In this document: piece by piece, positions 7,838 to 16,409 of the stretch
Layout: each line of letters starts with the position of its first letter
Position numbering within the stretch: the stretch's first letter is position 1
Source of the DNA: Microthrixaceae bacterium
GTDB taxonomy: Bacteria; Actinomycetota; Acidimicrobiia; Acidimicrobiales; DATDAH01
Reading direction: 5' to 3'
NCBI GenBank assembly: GCA_020637195.1
Contig: JACJWK010000005.1
Location: 117,773-181,772, forward strand
Length of the DNA: 64,000 nt
The notes under the pieces: model-generated
The model's database searches: none
What the model was told of the DNA's origin: nothing
What the model saw: only the letters and a program-made list of their open reading frames with translations
Program-made: the position numbers and the translations under genes

Positions 7838-8215
7838 CTACGCGCGGCCGAGCAGCCGCCGCACCCGGAAGGCGATCCGCTTCGGGATGCTCGAGCGGGG
7901 CGGGGGTGTCGCCGCCGGCTCCTCGTCGACCGGCTCCGCAGGCACCTCGGGCTCGCTGCGGTCGATCAGGATGCACGTGCCGGGGCAGTCGGCGGCGGCG
8001 GCCTCCACCGCTTCCTCGAGGGAGACCGGCACCCGGGCCCACTCGGTGAATCCCGGCGCCGACCCGTCCTCGCCGAAGACGGTGGTGGTCCCGAAGTGGG
8101 CCTCCTCCTCCTTCACCGTGGCGAGGCCGTCCTCGGCCATCCAGAAGACGTCGGCGACCGACCGGGCGCAGTCGCCGGCGCCCGTGCACACTTCCCGCTC
8201 GATGCGAACCCGCAT
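7838..8215 (-). CDS. ferredoxin, 3Fe-4S type, with C-terminal extension
   Basis: This 125-residue protein starts MRVRIEREVCTGAGDCARSV and carries the bacterial single-cluster pattern C-x5-C ... C-P (CTGAGDC at about 10-16 and CPGTC at about 77-81). Such ferredoxins pass electrons to cytochrome P450s and other oxygenases. No P450 is adjacent, so the partner is unknown. Compared with the usual 65-75 residues there is a longer loop (GTTTVFGEDGSAPGFTEWA) between the cluster halves and an acidic then basic tail (PVDEEPAA ... RIAFRVRRLLGRA). The ATG at 8213-8215 fits the family N-terminus; the upstream extension in frame does not look coding. Confidence 0.8.
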   Translation of the reverse strand: MRVRIEREVCTGAGDCARSVADVFWMAEDGLATVKEEEAHFGTTTVFGEDGSAPGFTEWARVPVSLEEAVEAAAADCPGTCILIDRSEPEVPAEPVDEEPAATPPPRSSIPKRIAFRVRRLLGRA

Positions 8216-8348
8216 GTCCGGTGTTCCTCCCGGGACGACGTCAGACCGGTGCAAGCTAGACCACCGGGGCGACCTCACCCAAGGGCACACGGGCGCCGGT
8301 CGGGCCTCGACCGCCGATAGTCTGCCGCCACCACATCAGAGGAGGGTC

Positions 8349-9258
<910 letters not shown>

Positions 9259-9287
<29 letters not shown>

Positions 9288-10419
9288 ACCGGGTGGCCAG
9301 CGGCCCGACCACGGCCAGGATGAGGACGTAGGCGGCCGCCAGCACGGGCAGGTCGTCGACCACGCCGGCGGCCCGTCCCAGCTCGGCGATGATGATCGAG
9401 AACTCGCCCCGGGCGATCAGCGTGACCCCCGCTCGCCGGCGGCCGCGCGACCCGACCCCGATGCGGCGCGCCGCCCACCACCCGGTGGCCACCTTCGTGC
9501 CCGCGGTGACCGCGGCGAGGACCAGCGCGGGCACGACCACGTCGGGAAGGCGGGCGACGTCGACCTCGAGGCCGAAGAAGACGAAGAAGGCGGCGGCGAA
9601 CAGGTCGCGCAGCGGCAACAGGAGGGGCCGGGCCTGCTCCTCGGTCGGGCCCGACACGGCGATGCCGACCAGGAAGGCGCCCACGGCGGCCGACACCTGC
9701 GCCTCCTCGGCCAGTCCCGCGACGAGCAGGGCGGCGCCGAGGACGCTCAACAGCAGCACCTCGGCCGAGCGGGTGAACAGCCACCGGCTGAGCGTCGGCC
9801 CCAGGCGGACGGCGACCACCATGATGACGGCGACGATGGCCACGGCCACGGCCACCGACACCCCCGTGGCCAGCAGCGCCCCGCCGGCGAGGAGGCCCGC
9901 GACCAGGGGGAGGTAGACCGCCATGACGAGGTCCTCGATGACGAGGATCGACAGGATGGCCGGCGTCTCGCGGTTGCCGGTCCGGCCCAGGTCGGCGAGC
10001 AGCTTGGCCACGATCCCCGACGACGAGATGTAGGTGACCCCGCCCAGCAGGAGGGCCTCCACGAGGGTCCAGCCGAGGACCAGGCCGAGGGCGGCGCCCG
10101 GCAGGAGGTTGGCCGCGAGGTCCACGGCGCCGGCCGGGGCGTTGGCCCGCAGGGTCGGCACCAGCTCGGCCGGGCTGTACTCGAGCCCGAGCAGGAACAG
10201 CAGGAGGACCACGCCGACGGTGGCGCCGGTCTCGATGAACTCGCTGGAGACGTCGAGGCGGAACGGCCCGCTGTCGCCGAGGGCCAGCCCGACGAAGAGG
10301 TACAGCGGGACCGGGGAGATGCCCAGCCGCTCCGCGACCCGGCCGAGCACGGCGAGCGCGAGCAGGACGAGCCCGAGCTCGATGAGCACGGTGGCGCTGC
10401 CGGCGGCGGCGAAGATCAT
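9259..10419 (-). CDS. CPA2-family cation:proton antiporter
   Basis: This 386-residue polytopic protein has 11-12 predicted helices from end to end. It carries Na+/H+ exchanger family motifs: LALGDSGPF in helix 2-3, LLLFLLGLEYSP, TYISSSGIVAKLL with ILVIEDL (the ion-binding ED pair region), and a C-terminal RGEFSIIIAELG. It lacks the cytosolic RCK/TrkA-N domain of KefB. Instead a separate TrkA-C subunit is encoded immediately upstream (stop at 10428, gap 8 nt), as in KhtTU-like K+ efflux systems. The ATG at 10417-10419 gives the family-like N-terminus. Likely substrate is K+ or Na+. Energy comes from the proton gradient. Confidence 0.85.
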
Positions 10420-10427
10420 CGGGACGC

Positions 10428-10904
10428 TCAGGGTCGCAGCAGCGCCGCCGCCTGGGTGATGCCCTCGGGGGTCCCCACCACCACGGCGGTGTCGCCGGGG
10501 GCGAGCCGGTGCTCGGGGCCGGGGGCGGGAACCGGGCCCTCGGGGCCCGTCGTGGCCACGACGGTCGCGCCGGTGCGCTTGCGGATGGCCAGCTCGCCGA
10601 TGGTGGTGGCGGGGAACCCCTCGGGGATGGGGATCCAGTCGAGCGCCAGTCCCTCGATCAGGCCGGCGAGGGTGCCCTCGTGCTGGACGAGCGACGTGGT
10701 GGCCAGCAGCTCGGCCAGCAGGTCGGACTCGTCGGCGTCGAGGTCCACGCTCCACTCGACGGCGTCGGGGTCGTCCCGCGAGTACACCACCAGCTCCCGG
10801 CGGCTGCTCACGCGCTGGACGACCCCGAGCCGGCGACCGGTGCCGATCGCGAAGTCCCGGCAGGTGCCCACGCCCGGGATCGTCGTCTTGCGGATCTCGG
10901 CCAT
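10428..10904 (-). CDS. antiporter regulatory subunit with TrkA-C domain
   Basis: This 158-residue soluble protein begins with AEIRKTTIPGVGTCRDFAIG, an N-terminal segment typical of KhtT-type subunits. It ends with a TrkA-C (RCK-C) domain: IGELAIRKRTGATVVA, then HRLAPGDTAVVVGTPEGI. Such subunits gate the membrane antiporter in response to ligands such as cyclic-di-AMP, methylglyoxal adducts or pH; which applies here is unknown. It is the first gene of a two-gene unit with the antiporter at 9259-10419. It is divergent from the GH31 gene, whose GTG is 46 nt away. Confidence 0.85.
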   Translation of the reverse strand: MAEIRKTTIPGVGTCRDFAIGTGRRLGVVQRVSSRRELVVYSRDDPDAVEWSVDLDADESDLLAELLATTSLVQHEGTLAGLIEGLALDWIPIPEGFPATTIGELAIRKRTGATVVATTGPEGPVPAPGPEHRLAPGDTAVVVGTPEGITQAAALLRP

Positions 10905-10949
10905 GCCCCAGTCTGGCCGCGACGGCGGCCCGCCCTAGGATCGGGGGCC

Positions 10950-13511
10950 GTGACGAGCCGCCGGTCGCGCTGCGCCGCCGTGCTGCTGGCGGGCGCGGTC
11001 CTGGCCGCGGCCTGCACGGCCGACGACGGCGGCGGCGAGGCCGCCGCGCCCGACCGCGATCCGCTGGCCTGGTCGGACGGGGCCGTCGTGCGCGGCGACG
11101 AGGAGGTGCTCGGTGCGTCGACCGGCACCGGCGCCGACGCCCCCGCCGCCTGGCGCACCGTCGACTACGAGGTCGAGGTGAAGGGCGGCGGCGCGTACCT
11201 CGGCCACGAGCTGCTGCGCACCCCCGGCGACGCGGCCGCCCCGTGGGACGGCACCGGCGTGACGGTGACCGCCGAGCCGACCGACGACACCACCCTGCTG
11301 GTCACCGCGCGCGCCCCCGAGGGCGCCACCGAGGTCGCGCTGAGCTTCGCCTGCGCCGCCGACGAGCGCTTCTACGGGTTGGGGGCCCAGTCGTGGGCGA
11401 CCGAGCACCGGGGCGAGACCGTGCCGATCTGGGTGGTCGAGCAGGGCCTCGGGAAGGTCACGCCCTCCACGCCCGACCCCGCGCCCTCGGTGATGGGCGA
11501 GCCGTACGACTCCTACGCCCCCATCCCGTTCCTGTTGTCCAGCGCCGGCTACGCCGTGAGCTACCAGGGCACGCCCTACGCCACCTTCGAGCTGTGCACC
11601 GAGGAGCACCCCGGCAGCTGGCGGGTGACGAGCTGGTCCGACGAGCTCGTGATCGACGTCTTCCACGGCGGTGGCCCCCTGGACCTGATCGCCGCCTACA
11701 CGGGTCGCGTCGGCCGGCCGACCCCGCCCCCCGACTGGTTCTACGCGCCCATGAACGACGCCGTCCGGGGCCAGGAGAACGTCGCCCGGGTGGCCCGCGT
11801 GCTGCGGGACAACGACATCCCGTCGTCGGTGATCTGGACCGAGGACTGGATCGGCATCGGCTCGCAGCAGACCGGGTTCCGGCTGAGCCACGACTGGGAC
11901 GTGTCCGAGACCGAGTACCCCGACCTCGCCGGCCTGACCGGCGACCTGCACGACGAGGGGTTCCGCTTCCTCGGCTACTTCAGCCCCTTCCTGCCCACCG
12001 ACGAGACCACGCCCGGCGGCCCGAGCGTCGACCAGGCCGGCAACCCGGTGGTGCTCCAGCCGCACAACCAGGAGAAGTGGGCCGAGGCGGAGGCGGGTGG
12101 GTACGCCTTCACCGACGCCGACGGGGCGCCCTACCTGATGCTGACCCCGCCGTTCGTGCCCCCCGGCGGCGGCGGCCTCGACGTGACCGACCCCGAGGCC
12201 GTCGAGTGGTTCCGGGGGTACCTGGCGGAGGCCGAGGCGCTGGGCCTCGACGGGTCGATGACCGACTTCGGGGAGTGGGTGCCCTTCGACGCCCGCTTCG
12301 ACGACGGCCGCACCGGCGCGGCCGTGCACAACGAGTACCCGGTGGACTGGCAGCGGATCCACCGGGACTTCTGGGAGCAGGCCCGCCCGGACGGGGACTA
12401 CCTGTTCTACGTCCGTTCGGCCTTCACCGGCTCACAGGCGGCGGCCCCCGCGATCTGGGGCGGCGACCAGAACACCAGCTTCGACCGGCTCGACGGCCTG
12501 GGCAGCGTGGTCACCCTGGGAGTGAACCTGGGCCTCGTGGGCATGCCCTTCTACGGCCACGACATCGCGGGCTACTCGGCCTTCGCCATCGAGGGGGTCG
12601 AGAACACGCCCACCGACCGGGAGCTCTTCCTGCGCTGGGCCGCGATCGGCGCCTACACCCCGATGATGCGCACCCACCACGGCAGCCGGTACGGCGAGAA
12701 CTGGTCGTTCGAGGGCGGGCCCGACCCCGATCGCCCCGAGGAGCCCACCCCCGACCCCGTCACCCTCCGCGCCTGGAAGCGACTGGCCACCGAGCACATC
12801 CGCCTCTTCCCCTACCTGTCCGCCTACGGCGCCCGGGCGGTGGCCACCGGGGCACCGATCATGCGCCACCCGGTTCTCGTGGCGCCCGACGACCCCGTCT
12901 TCGCCGGCGAGCTCCCGGACGAGCCGGCGTGGCGCGCGTTCGCCTCGGTGGGCGAGGGGCTGCCCGAGGGCGAGACGTTCCAGTACTTCCTCGGCGACGA
13001 GCTGCTGGTGGCGCCCGTGGTCGACCAGGGCGTGACCGAGCGTCCCGTCCACCTGCCCGAGGGCGCGTGGTACGACATCCGCACGGGCGAGCGCCACGAC
13101 GGGCCCACGACGGTGGTGGCCGAGGCCGGCCCCGGCGAGATCCCGGTGTACGCCCCCGCCGGCGCGATCGTGCCGCGGCTGCCCGAGGGGGTGGAGACGC
13201 TGGTCGAGACCGACGATCCCGACGTCGTCGACCACACGGACGTGGCGGACCGCCTGGACCTGGACGTCTTCCTCGGGGCCCCCGGCCGCTTCGAGCTGGC
13301 CGACGGCACCGTCGTCGAGCTGAGCGGCGAGGTCGGCGACGACCGGACGGTGGCGGTGGCCGGCGACGAGCCCGCGGTCACCGAGACCGACCGGGGCCGG
13401 CAGGTGACGACCGCCGCGGTCGACGACCTCGAGCTCCGCGTCGGCGGCGCCACCCTGCGGATCAGCGGTGCGCCGCAGTCGCGGCGCTACACGATCGATC
13501 TGATCGGCTGA
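10950..13511 (+). CDS. secreted GH31 glycosidase lipoprotein, sulfoquinovosidase-like
   Basis: This 853-residue exported enzyme starts at GTG with a lipobox LAAAC (Cys about 23). An N-terminal beta domain is followed by the GH31 (beta/alpha)8 barrel: DWFYAPMND, SSVIWTEDWIGIGSQQTGFR, the nucleophile region GSMTDFGEW (Asp about 439) and acid/base region FTGSQ ... IWGGDQN (Asp about 506). The C-terminal beta domains are FQYFLGDELLVAPVVDQG and EGAWYDIRTGE. DFGE plus the R-S-x-F-T-G-S-Q / WGGDQ pair resembles YihQ-type sulfoquinovosidases more than ordinary alpha-glucosidases (DxNE), so an alpha-linked anionic or 6-modified glucoside is plausible. TAGGAT at 10936-10941 is a leaderless-type promoter. 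No transporter or sulfoglycolysis gene is adjacent. Confidence 0.8.
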   Translation: MTSRRSRCAAVLLAGAVLAAACTADDGGGEAAAPDRDPLAWSDGAVVRGDEEVLGASTGTGADAPAAWRTVDYEVEVKGGGAYLGHELLRTPGDAAAPWDGTGVTVTAEPTDDTTLLVTARAPEGATEVALSFACAADERFYGLGAQSWATEHRGETVPIWVVEQGLGKVTPSTPDPAPSVMGEPYDSYAPIPFLLSSAGYAVSYQGTPYATFELCTEEHPGSWRVTSWSDELVIDVFHGGGPLDLIAAYTGRVGRPTPPPDWFYAPMNDAVRGQENVARVARVLRDNDIPSSVIWTEDWIGIGSQQTGFRLSHDWDVSETEYPDLAGLTGDLHDEGFRFLGYFSPFLPTDETTPGGPSVDQAGNPVVLQPHNQEKWAEAEAGGYAFTDADGAPYLMLTPPFVPPGGGGLDVTDPEAVEWFRGYLAEAEALGLDGSMTDFGEWVPFDARFDDGRTGAAVHNEYPVDWQRIHRDFWEQARPDGDYLFYVRSAFTGSQAAAPAIWGGDQNTSFDRLDGLGSVVTLGVNLGLVGMPFYGHDIAGYSAFAIEGVENTPTDRELFLRWAAIGAYTPMMRTHHGSRYGENWSFEGGPDPDRPEEPTPDPVTLRAWKRLATEHIRLFPYLSAYGARAVATGAPIMRHPVLVAPDDPVFAGELPDEPAWRAFASVGEGLPEGETFQYFLGDELLVAPVVDQGVTERPVHLPEGAWYDIRTGERHDGPTTVVAEAGPGEIPVYAPAGAIVPRLPEGVETLVETDDPDVVDHTDVADRLDLDVFLGAPGRFELADGTVVELSGEVGDDRTVAVAGDEPAVTETDRGRQVTTAAVDDLELRVGGATLRISGAPQSRRYTIDLIG

Positions 13512-13516
13512 CGCCC

Positions 13517-13534
13517 GGGCGCCGGCCGGCGCCC
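13517..13534 (+). terminator. palindromic hairpin after the GH31 gene
   Basis: GGGCGCCGG and CCGGCGCCC form a perfect 18-bp palindrome starting 6 nt after the GH31 stop codon. With no free loop it would open 3-4 central nt. It is a possible GC-rich terminator, lacking a T-run. Confidence 0.4.
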
Positions 13535-13581
13535 CCGGCTACCTTCTCGGTCAGGTCGCACTCACATCGAGGGGGGATCCG

Positions 13582-14232
13582 ATGAGGCGAGCACCGGCAG
13601 TCATCGTCGCGTCCGGCGTGGGCTGGATCGTGTTCTACGTGGCGAGCTTCACCGCGCTGGGCAGCTCGGTCCCGACGGTCGAGTCGACCGGCGACGAGGT
13701 GCTCGCCTGGTTCACCGCCAACGCGACGAACGCCCAGGCCTACGCCTGGACCGCCACGTTCGCGGCGCTCACCCTCACCGTGTTCGGGGGCATGGTCGCG
13801 AACCTGCTGCCCCGGCCCCACCGCTACGTCTTCTTCGGCGGCGTCCTGGGCTGGGTGGTCACGGGCCAGGTGCAGGCGTGGTTCTGGGCGGGCCTGGCCC
13901 TGCACCCCGAGGGCCTCGACGCGGCGACGGCCCGCACGCTGTTCGACATCGCGCAGTACTGGGGCCCGATCGTCAACGGCTCGACCATGACCATGGCCGC
14001 CGCGTTCGTCCCCCTCGCGTTCGGGCGCTCGCCGCTGCTGCCGCGCTGGCTGGGCTGGCTCAGCGTCGCGTTCTTCGCCGAGCAGGCCGTCGAGACCGTG
14101 ACGGTGTTCGGCGAGAGCGGCTTCCTCGCCCCCGGCGGCGCCATGAACCTCTACCTCGGCGGCCTCATCGGCATGGCCTGGGTGATCGGCGTGCTCGTCT
14201 GGGCGTCCCGGCACGCCCGGGCGGCGGCGTGA
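13582..14232 (+). CDS. multi-pass membrane protein, DUF4386-like
   Basis: This 216-residue protein has six predicted helices: VIVASGVGWIVFYVASFTAL, AYAWTATFAALTLTVFGGMV, YVFFGGVLGWVVTGQVQAWF, a segment with MTMAAAFVPLAFG, LGWLSVAFFAEQAVETVTVF and LYLGGLIGMAWVIGVLVWAS. The overall pattern resembles DUF4386-type proteins, which are uncharacterised. Polar residues (Trp/Tyr/Glu) inside helices 3 and 5 hint at a binding role, but no catalytic motif is visible. An AGGGGGGATCC ribosome site precedes ATG 13582. It forms a single-gene unit. Confidence 0.65.
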   Translation: MRRAPAVIVASGVGWIVFYVASFTALGSSVPTVESTGDEVLAWFTANATNAQAYAWTATFAALTLTVFGGMVANLLPRPHRYVFFGGVLGWVVTGQVQAWFWAGLALHPEGLDAATARTLFDIAQYWGPIVNGSTMTMAAAFVPLAFGRSPLLPRWLGWLSVAFFAEQAVETVTVFGESGFLAPGGAMNLYLGGLIGMAWVIGVLVWASRHARAAA

Positions 14233-14498
14233 CCTCCAGGTGAGTCGGCACCAGGAAGATCCGCCGTCTGGGCGGAGGGCTCGAGTGGACCTGATCTCCC
14301 TACTTTCAAATCCCAGACCCGGGTGAGTGGCCGAGGTCGAACTCGACGCCGACCAGTTCGACGATGCCTCCTCGGGTTTCGATGCCGTGGTCAGTGGAAG
14401 ACGGCTCGCCACCTGCACCCCTCGACGCACCGACCCCTCGGCCCCCTGGGGGCCGGAGATCGAGGGTGGCTGTCAGCGCTCCCCGGTAGCGTTGAAGC

Positions 14499-14723
14499 AT
14501 GCCGAATCGGCTGACGATGAGCCCAGAACTGAGCGAGGTCGTCGAGCGGGCGCGCCGGGCCGCGCGTGATGCGGGTGAGCTGCTGGACCCGCCGACGGAA
14601 CCGCCGCGGTCGCACCTCTCGCCGGAGATGCGGGCCGCGCTCGCCGATTGGAAGGCGAGCGGCGATTTCGACCGGGCGCTGGCGGAGGTCATCGCCGACG
14701 ACCCAGAGCTCGCCGATCAGTAG
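14499..14723 (+). CDS. candidate antitoxin, 74 aa
   Basis: This small acidic helical protein (MPNRLTMSPELSEVVERARR, AARDAGELLDPPTEPPRSHL, ALADWKASGDFDRALAEVIA, ending DDPELADQ) lies 12 nt upstream of a PIN-like gene. Size, charge and gene order match type II antitoxins. No ribbon-helix-helix or AbrB motif is obvious, so it may be an unusual VapB-like or PhD-like class. The start could be ATG 14499 or ATG 14517. Base composition is less GC-rich than the flanking genes. Confidence 0.5.
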   Translation: MPNRLTMSPELSEVVERARRAARDAGELLDPPTEPPRSHLSPEMRAALADWKASGDFDRALAEVIADDPELADQ

Positions 14724-14735
14724 CACGCCTCGGTC

Positions 14736-15161
14736 GTGGCGATCGTCATCGACGACCACCTCCTGATCGACGTCGTCGCGGAAACCACCACGGGCTGGCT
14801 ACGCGAGCAGGTGGACCAGTCGGTGATCTACACCACCTCTGCCTGGTACTACCGGGTCGCCAACGCTGCGCACCGCGGATCAGGTGCCGGCACCCTGTCT
14901 CGGCGCCTTGCTCAGTTCCCAGAGTCGGTTCGCCGGGAGCGGATCGACAACCTTCCGGACTGGATCGGTCTGCTCGGACCGAGGCTCGTCGTGCCGGTCA
15001 TGGCCACGATCGCGACTCGACTTCGGCCGAACGTCCTGACCGCGGAGGCGCTCGCCGTGGCAGTGATCACTGATGGCTCACTGGTCGTGTCCATCGACTC
15101 CCCGCTGCTGCGCGGTGGCGCTGCCGACCTTGGCGTCGAGTACCGCGTTGTCGAGTCGTAG
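14736..15161 (+). CDS. PIN-domain-like protein, candidate VapC toxin
   Basis: This 141-residue protein starts at GTG: IVIDDHLLIDVVAETTTGWL, with an N-terminal Asp in the place of the PIN metal ligand. A central helix region QVDQSVIYTTSAWYYRV follows, then LTAEALAVAVITDGSLVVSI and DSPLLRGGAADLGVEYRVVE, where the C-terminal Asp/Ser strand fits a PIN core. PIN toxins are Mg2+-dependent ribonucleases that cut tRNA or rRNA and are neutralised by the upstream antitoxin. The usual central Glu/Asp pair is only partly evident, so it may be a diverged or inactive member. It sits 12 nt after the candidate antitoxin. Confidence 0.55.
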   Translation: MAIVIDDHLLIDVVAETTTGWLREQVDQSVIYTTSAWYYRVANAAHRGSGAGTLSRRLAQFPESVRRERIDNLPDWIGLLGPRLVVPVMATIATRLRPNVLTAEALAVAVITDGSLVVSIDSPLLRGGAADLGVEYRVVES

Positions 15162-15734
15162 GTGGCTGGCGCCGGGGCTGACATCTTCGACGCCTGCCGG
15201 CTTCCGTGGAGGGTGTGGCCGTGGGGAGTGACCTCGAGCCACTCGGATACGGACGTTGTGCCGGAACGCTCGGTTGAGTTCGGGGCACAGATCGCCCGAC
15301 CCCAGCCGCCGTATGAGCAGAACTGGGTCCGGCTGGACTTCGAACTGGCCGGCCTTGCGCGAGCTCGGCCGCACAGCGATGACGAGCGCCTGGGCGACGT
15401 GACGGGTTACGACATCGTCCCCAAACAGAGGTTCGACGGCACGGAGCAGGCCCACGACGAAGCGAAGGCCGAATGGCTGCGAACGGGATCGTGTCCCGAC
15501 CGTCAGGTGTACTGGACGAGTGACTCGTCGTGGCTCACGGAGGAGCGACCGAGTTGGGCATACCGTCAACGCACGGGCAGAGCTGCAGCAGAGGCCATCC
15601 ACTCCATCGTGAACGGAAGCGACGGCTTCGTGGAGGTCATGGCTGTGGGCTTCACGTGGACCGGCTTCGAGATGACGGCCGGACCTCCGATCGGTCCAGG
15701 TGGGGTCCTGTCGACCGGCATCTGGGAGCCGTGA
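15162..15734 (+). CDS. hypothetical protein, 190 aa
   Basis: The GTG start directly follows the TAG of the PIN-like gene with no gap, suggesting co-transcription. The product is soluble, with no signal or membrane segment. It has conserved-looking stretches such as NWVRLDFELAGLARARPHSD and GYDIVPKQRFDGTEQAHDEA, a Trp-rich YWTSDSSWLTEERPSWAY and a beta-like C-terminus VEVMAVGFTWTGFEMTAGPP. I recognise no family. Codon third positions are visibly less GC-rich than neighbours. Together with the TA-like pair and the adjacent tRNA this suggests acquired DNA. Confidence 0.55.
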   Translation: MAGAGADIFDACRLPWRVWPWGVTSSHSDTDVVPERSVEFGAQIARPQPPYEQNWVRLDFELAGLARARPHSDDERLGDVTGYDIVPKQRFDGTEQAHDEAKAEWLRTGSCPDRQVYWTSDSSWLTEERPSWAYRQRTGRAAAEAIHSIVNGSDGFVEVMAVGFTWTGFEMTAGPPIGPGGVLSTGIWEP

Positions 15735-15786
15735 CGTCGGGTGGTCAAGGACGCCGTCCAGATGTTGTGAAAGCCACAACACCGAG

Positions 15787-15860
15787 TGGAGGTGAGCGGA
15801 TTCGAACCGCCGGCCTCTACGTTGCGAACGTAGCGCTCTAGCCAACTGAGCTACACCCCC
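15787..15860 (-). tRNA. tRNA-Ala (anticodon CGC)
   Basis: Reading the reverse strand, a 7-bp acceptor stem GGGGGTG/CACCTCC, D arm with AGCTCAGTTGGCTAGAGC, anticodon stem CTACG/CGTAG with loop TTCGCAA (anticodon CGC, reading GCG Ala codons), and T arm with GGTTCGAATCC are all present. The discriminator base A is at 15787. CCA is not encoded. The 3' end faces the low-GC block at 14.5-15.7 kb. Confidence 0.95.
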
Positions 15861-15951
15861 GAGGGGAGACGCCAGCGTAGCGGAGGCGGGCGGCGCCGCC
15901 CCACCCCGCCGATGGCTCAAGGCGCCCCGGCGATCGGCCGTTGCCTAGTGC

Positions 15952-16404
15952 ATGGAACTGGGAACCGGGAACCACAAGACCCGCGTGCTGCGAGTGGCGA
16001 TCGCGGCGCTGCTGGTCCTCGTCATGGGCGCGACCCTCACGTCGTGCCGGACGTCGGAGCAGACACGCGTCGCCGATCTCGTCAACCAGACGCGCGCGCA
16101 GTACGGGCGGAGCTACCTGCGCGACAACCTGCAACTCGACCAGAAGGCGCAGGCGTGGGCCGAGTACCTCGCCCGCAAGAACAGCCTCTCGCACTCGAAC
16201 CTGCCGAGCGGGATCACCTACCAGTGGCGCTCGCTGGCCGAGAACGTCGGCTACGGCGGCTCCATCGAGCAGGTGCACCGCGCCTACATGAACTCGGCGG
16301 GGCACCGGGCCAACATCTTGGATCCGCGCTGGAACTACATGGGCACCGGTGTGGCGTGGCGGGGCAGCCGGGTGTTCACCGTCCAGGTGTTCATGCAGTA
16401 CTGA
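15952..16404 (+). CDS. CAP (SCP/PR-1) domain lipoprotein
   Basis: This is a 150-residue exported protein. A hydrophobic signal (RVLRVAIAALLVLVMGATL) ends in a lipobox-like LTSC. A bacterial CAP domain follows: VADLVNQTRAQYG, ALAxAQ-type helix LDQKAQAWAEYLARK, the metal/active-site His in LSHSNL, Glu in SLAENVGYGG, and the signature SAGHRANILDPRWNYMGTGV. CAP proteins of the YkwD type act outside the cell; activity is usually unknown, and lipid or wall binding has been proposed. The domain is short but complete. It runs convergently to the amine-oxidase gene with 5 nt between them. Confidence 0.85.
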   Translation: MELGTGNHKTRVLRVAIAALLVLVMGATLTSCRTSEQTRVADLVNQTRAQYGRSYLRDNLQLDQKAQAWAEYLARKNSLSHSNLPSGITYQWRSLAENVGYGGSIEQVHRAYMNSAGHRANILDPRWNYMGTGVAWRGSRVFTVQVFMQY

Positions 16405-16409
16405 GCGCC

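Noticed and set aside
14233..14498. A short + frame beginning VAEVELDADQFDDASSGFDA before the candidate antitoxin
   Set aside because: It overlaps the antitoxin gene in another frame, has no ribosome site and only about 30 protein-like codons; it may be a relic but is too weak to annotate.
14233..15786. Direct repeat of the tRNA-Ala 3' end as an attachment site
   Set aside because: I looked for the TTCGAATCCGCTCACCTCC-like end on the far side of the low-GC block and found only scattered 7-nt matches, so no att pair is claimed.
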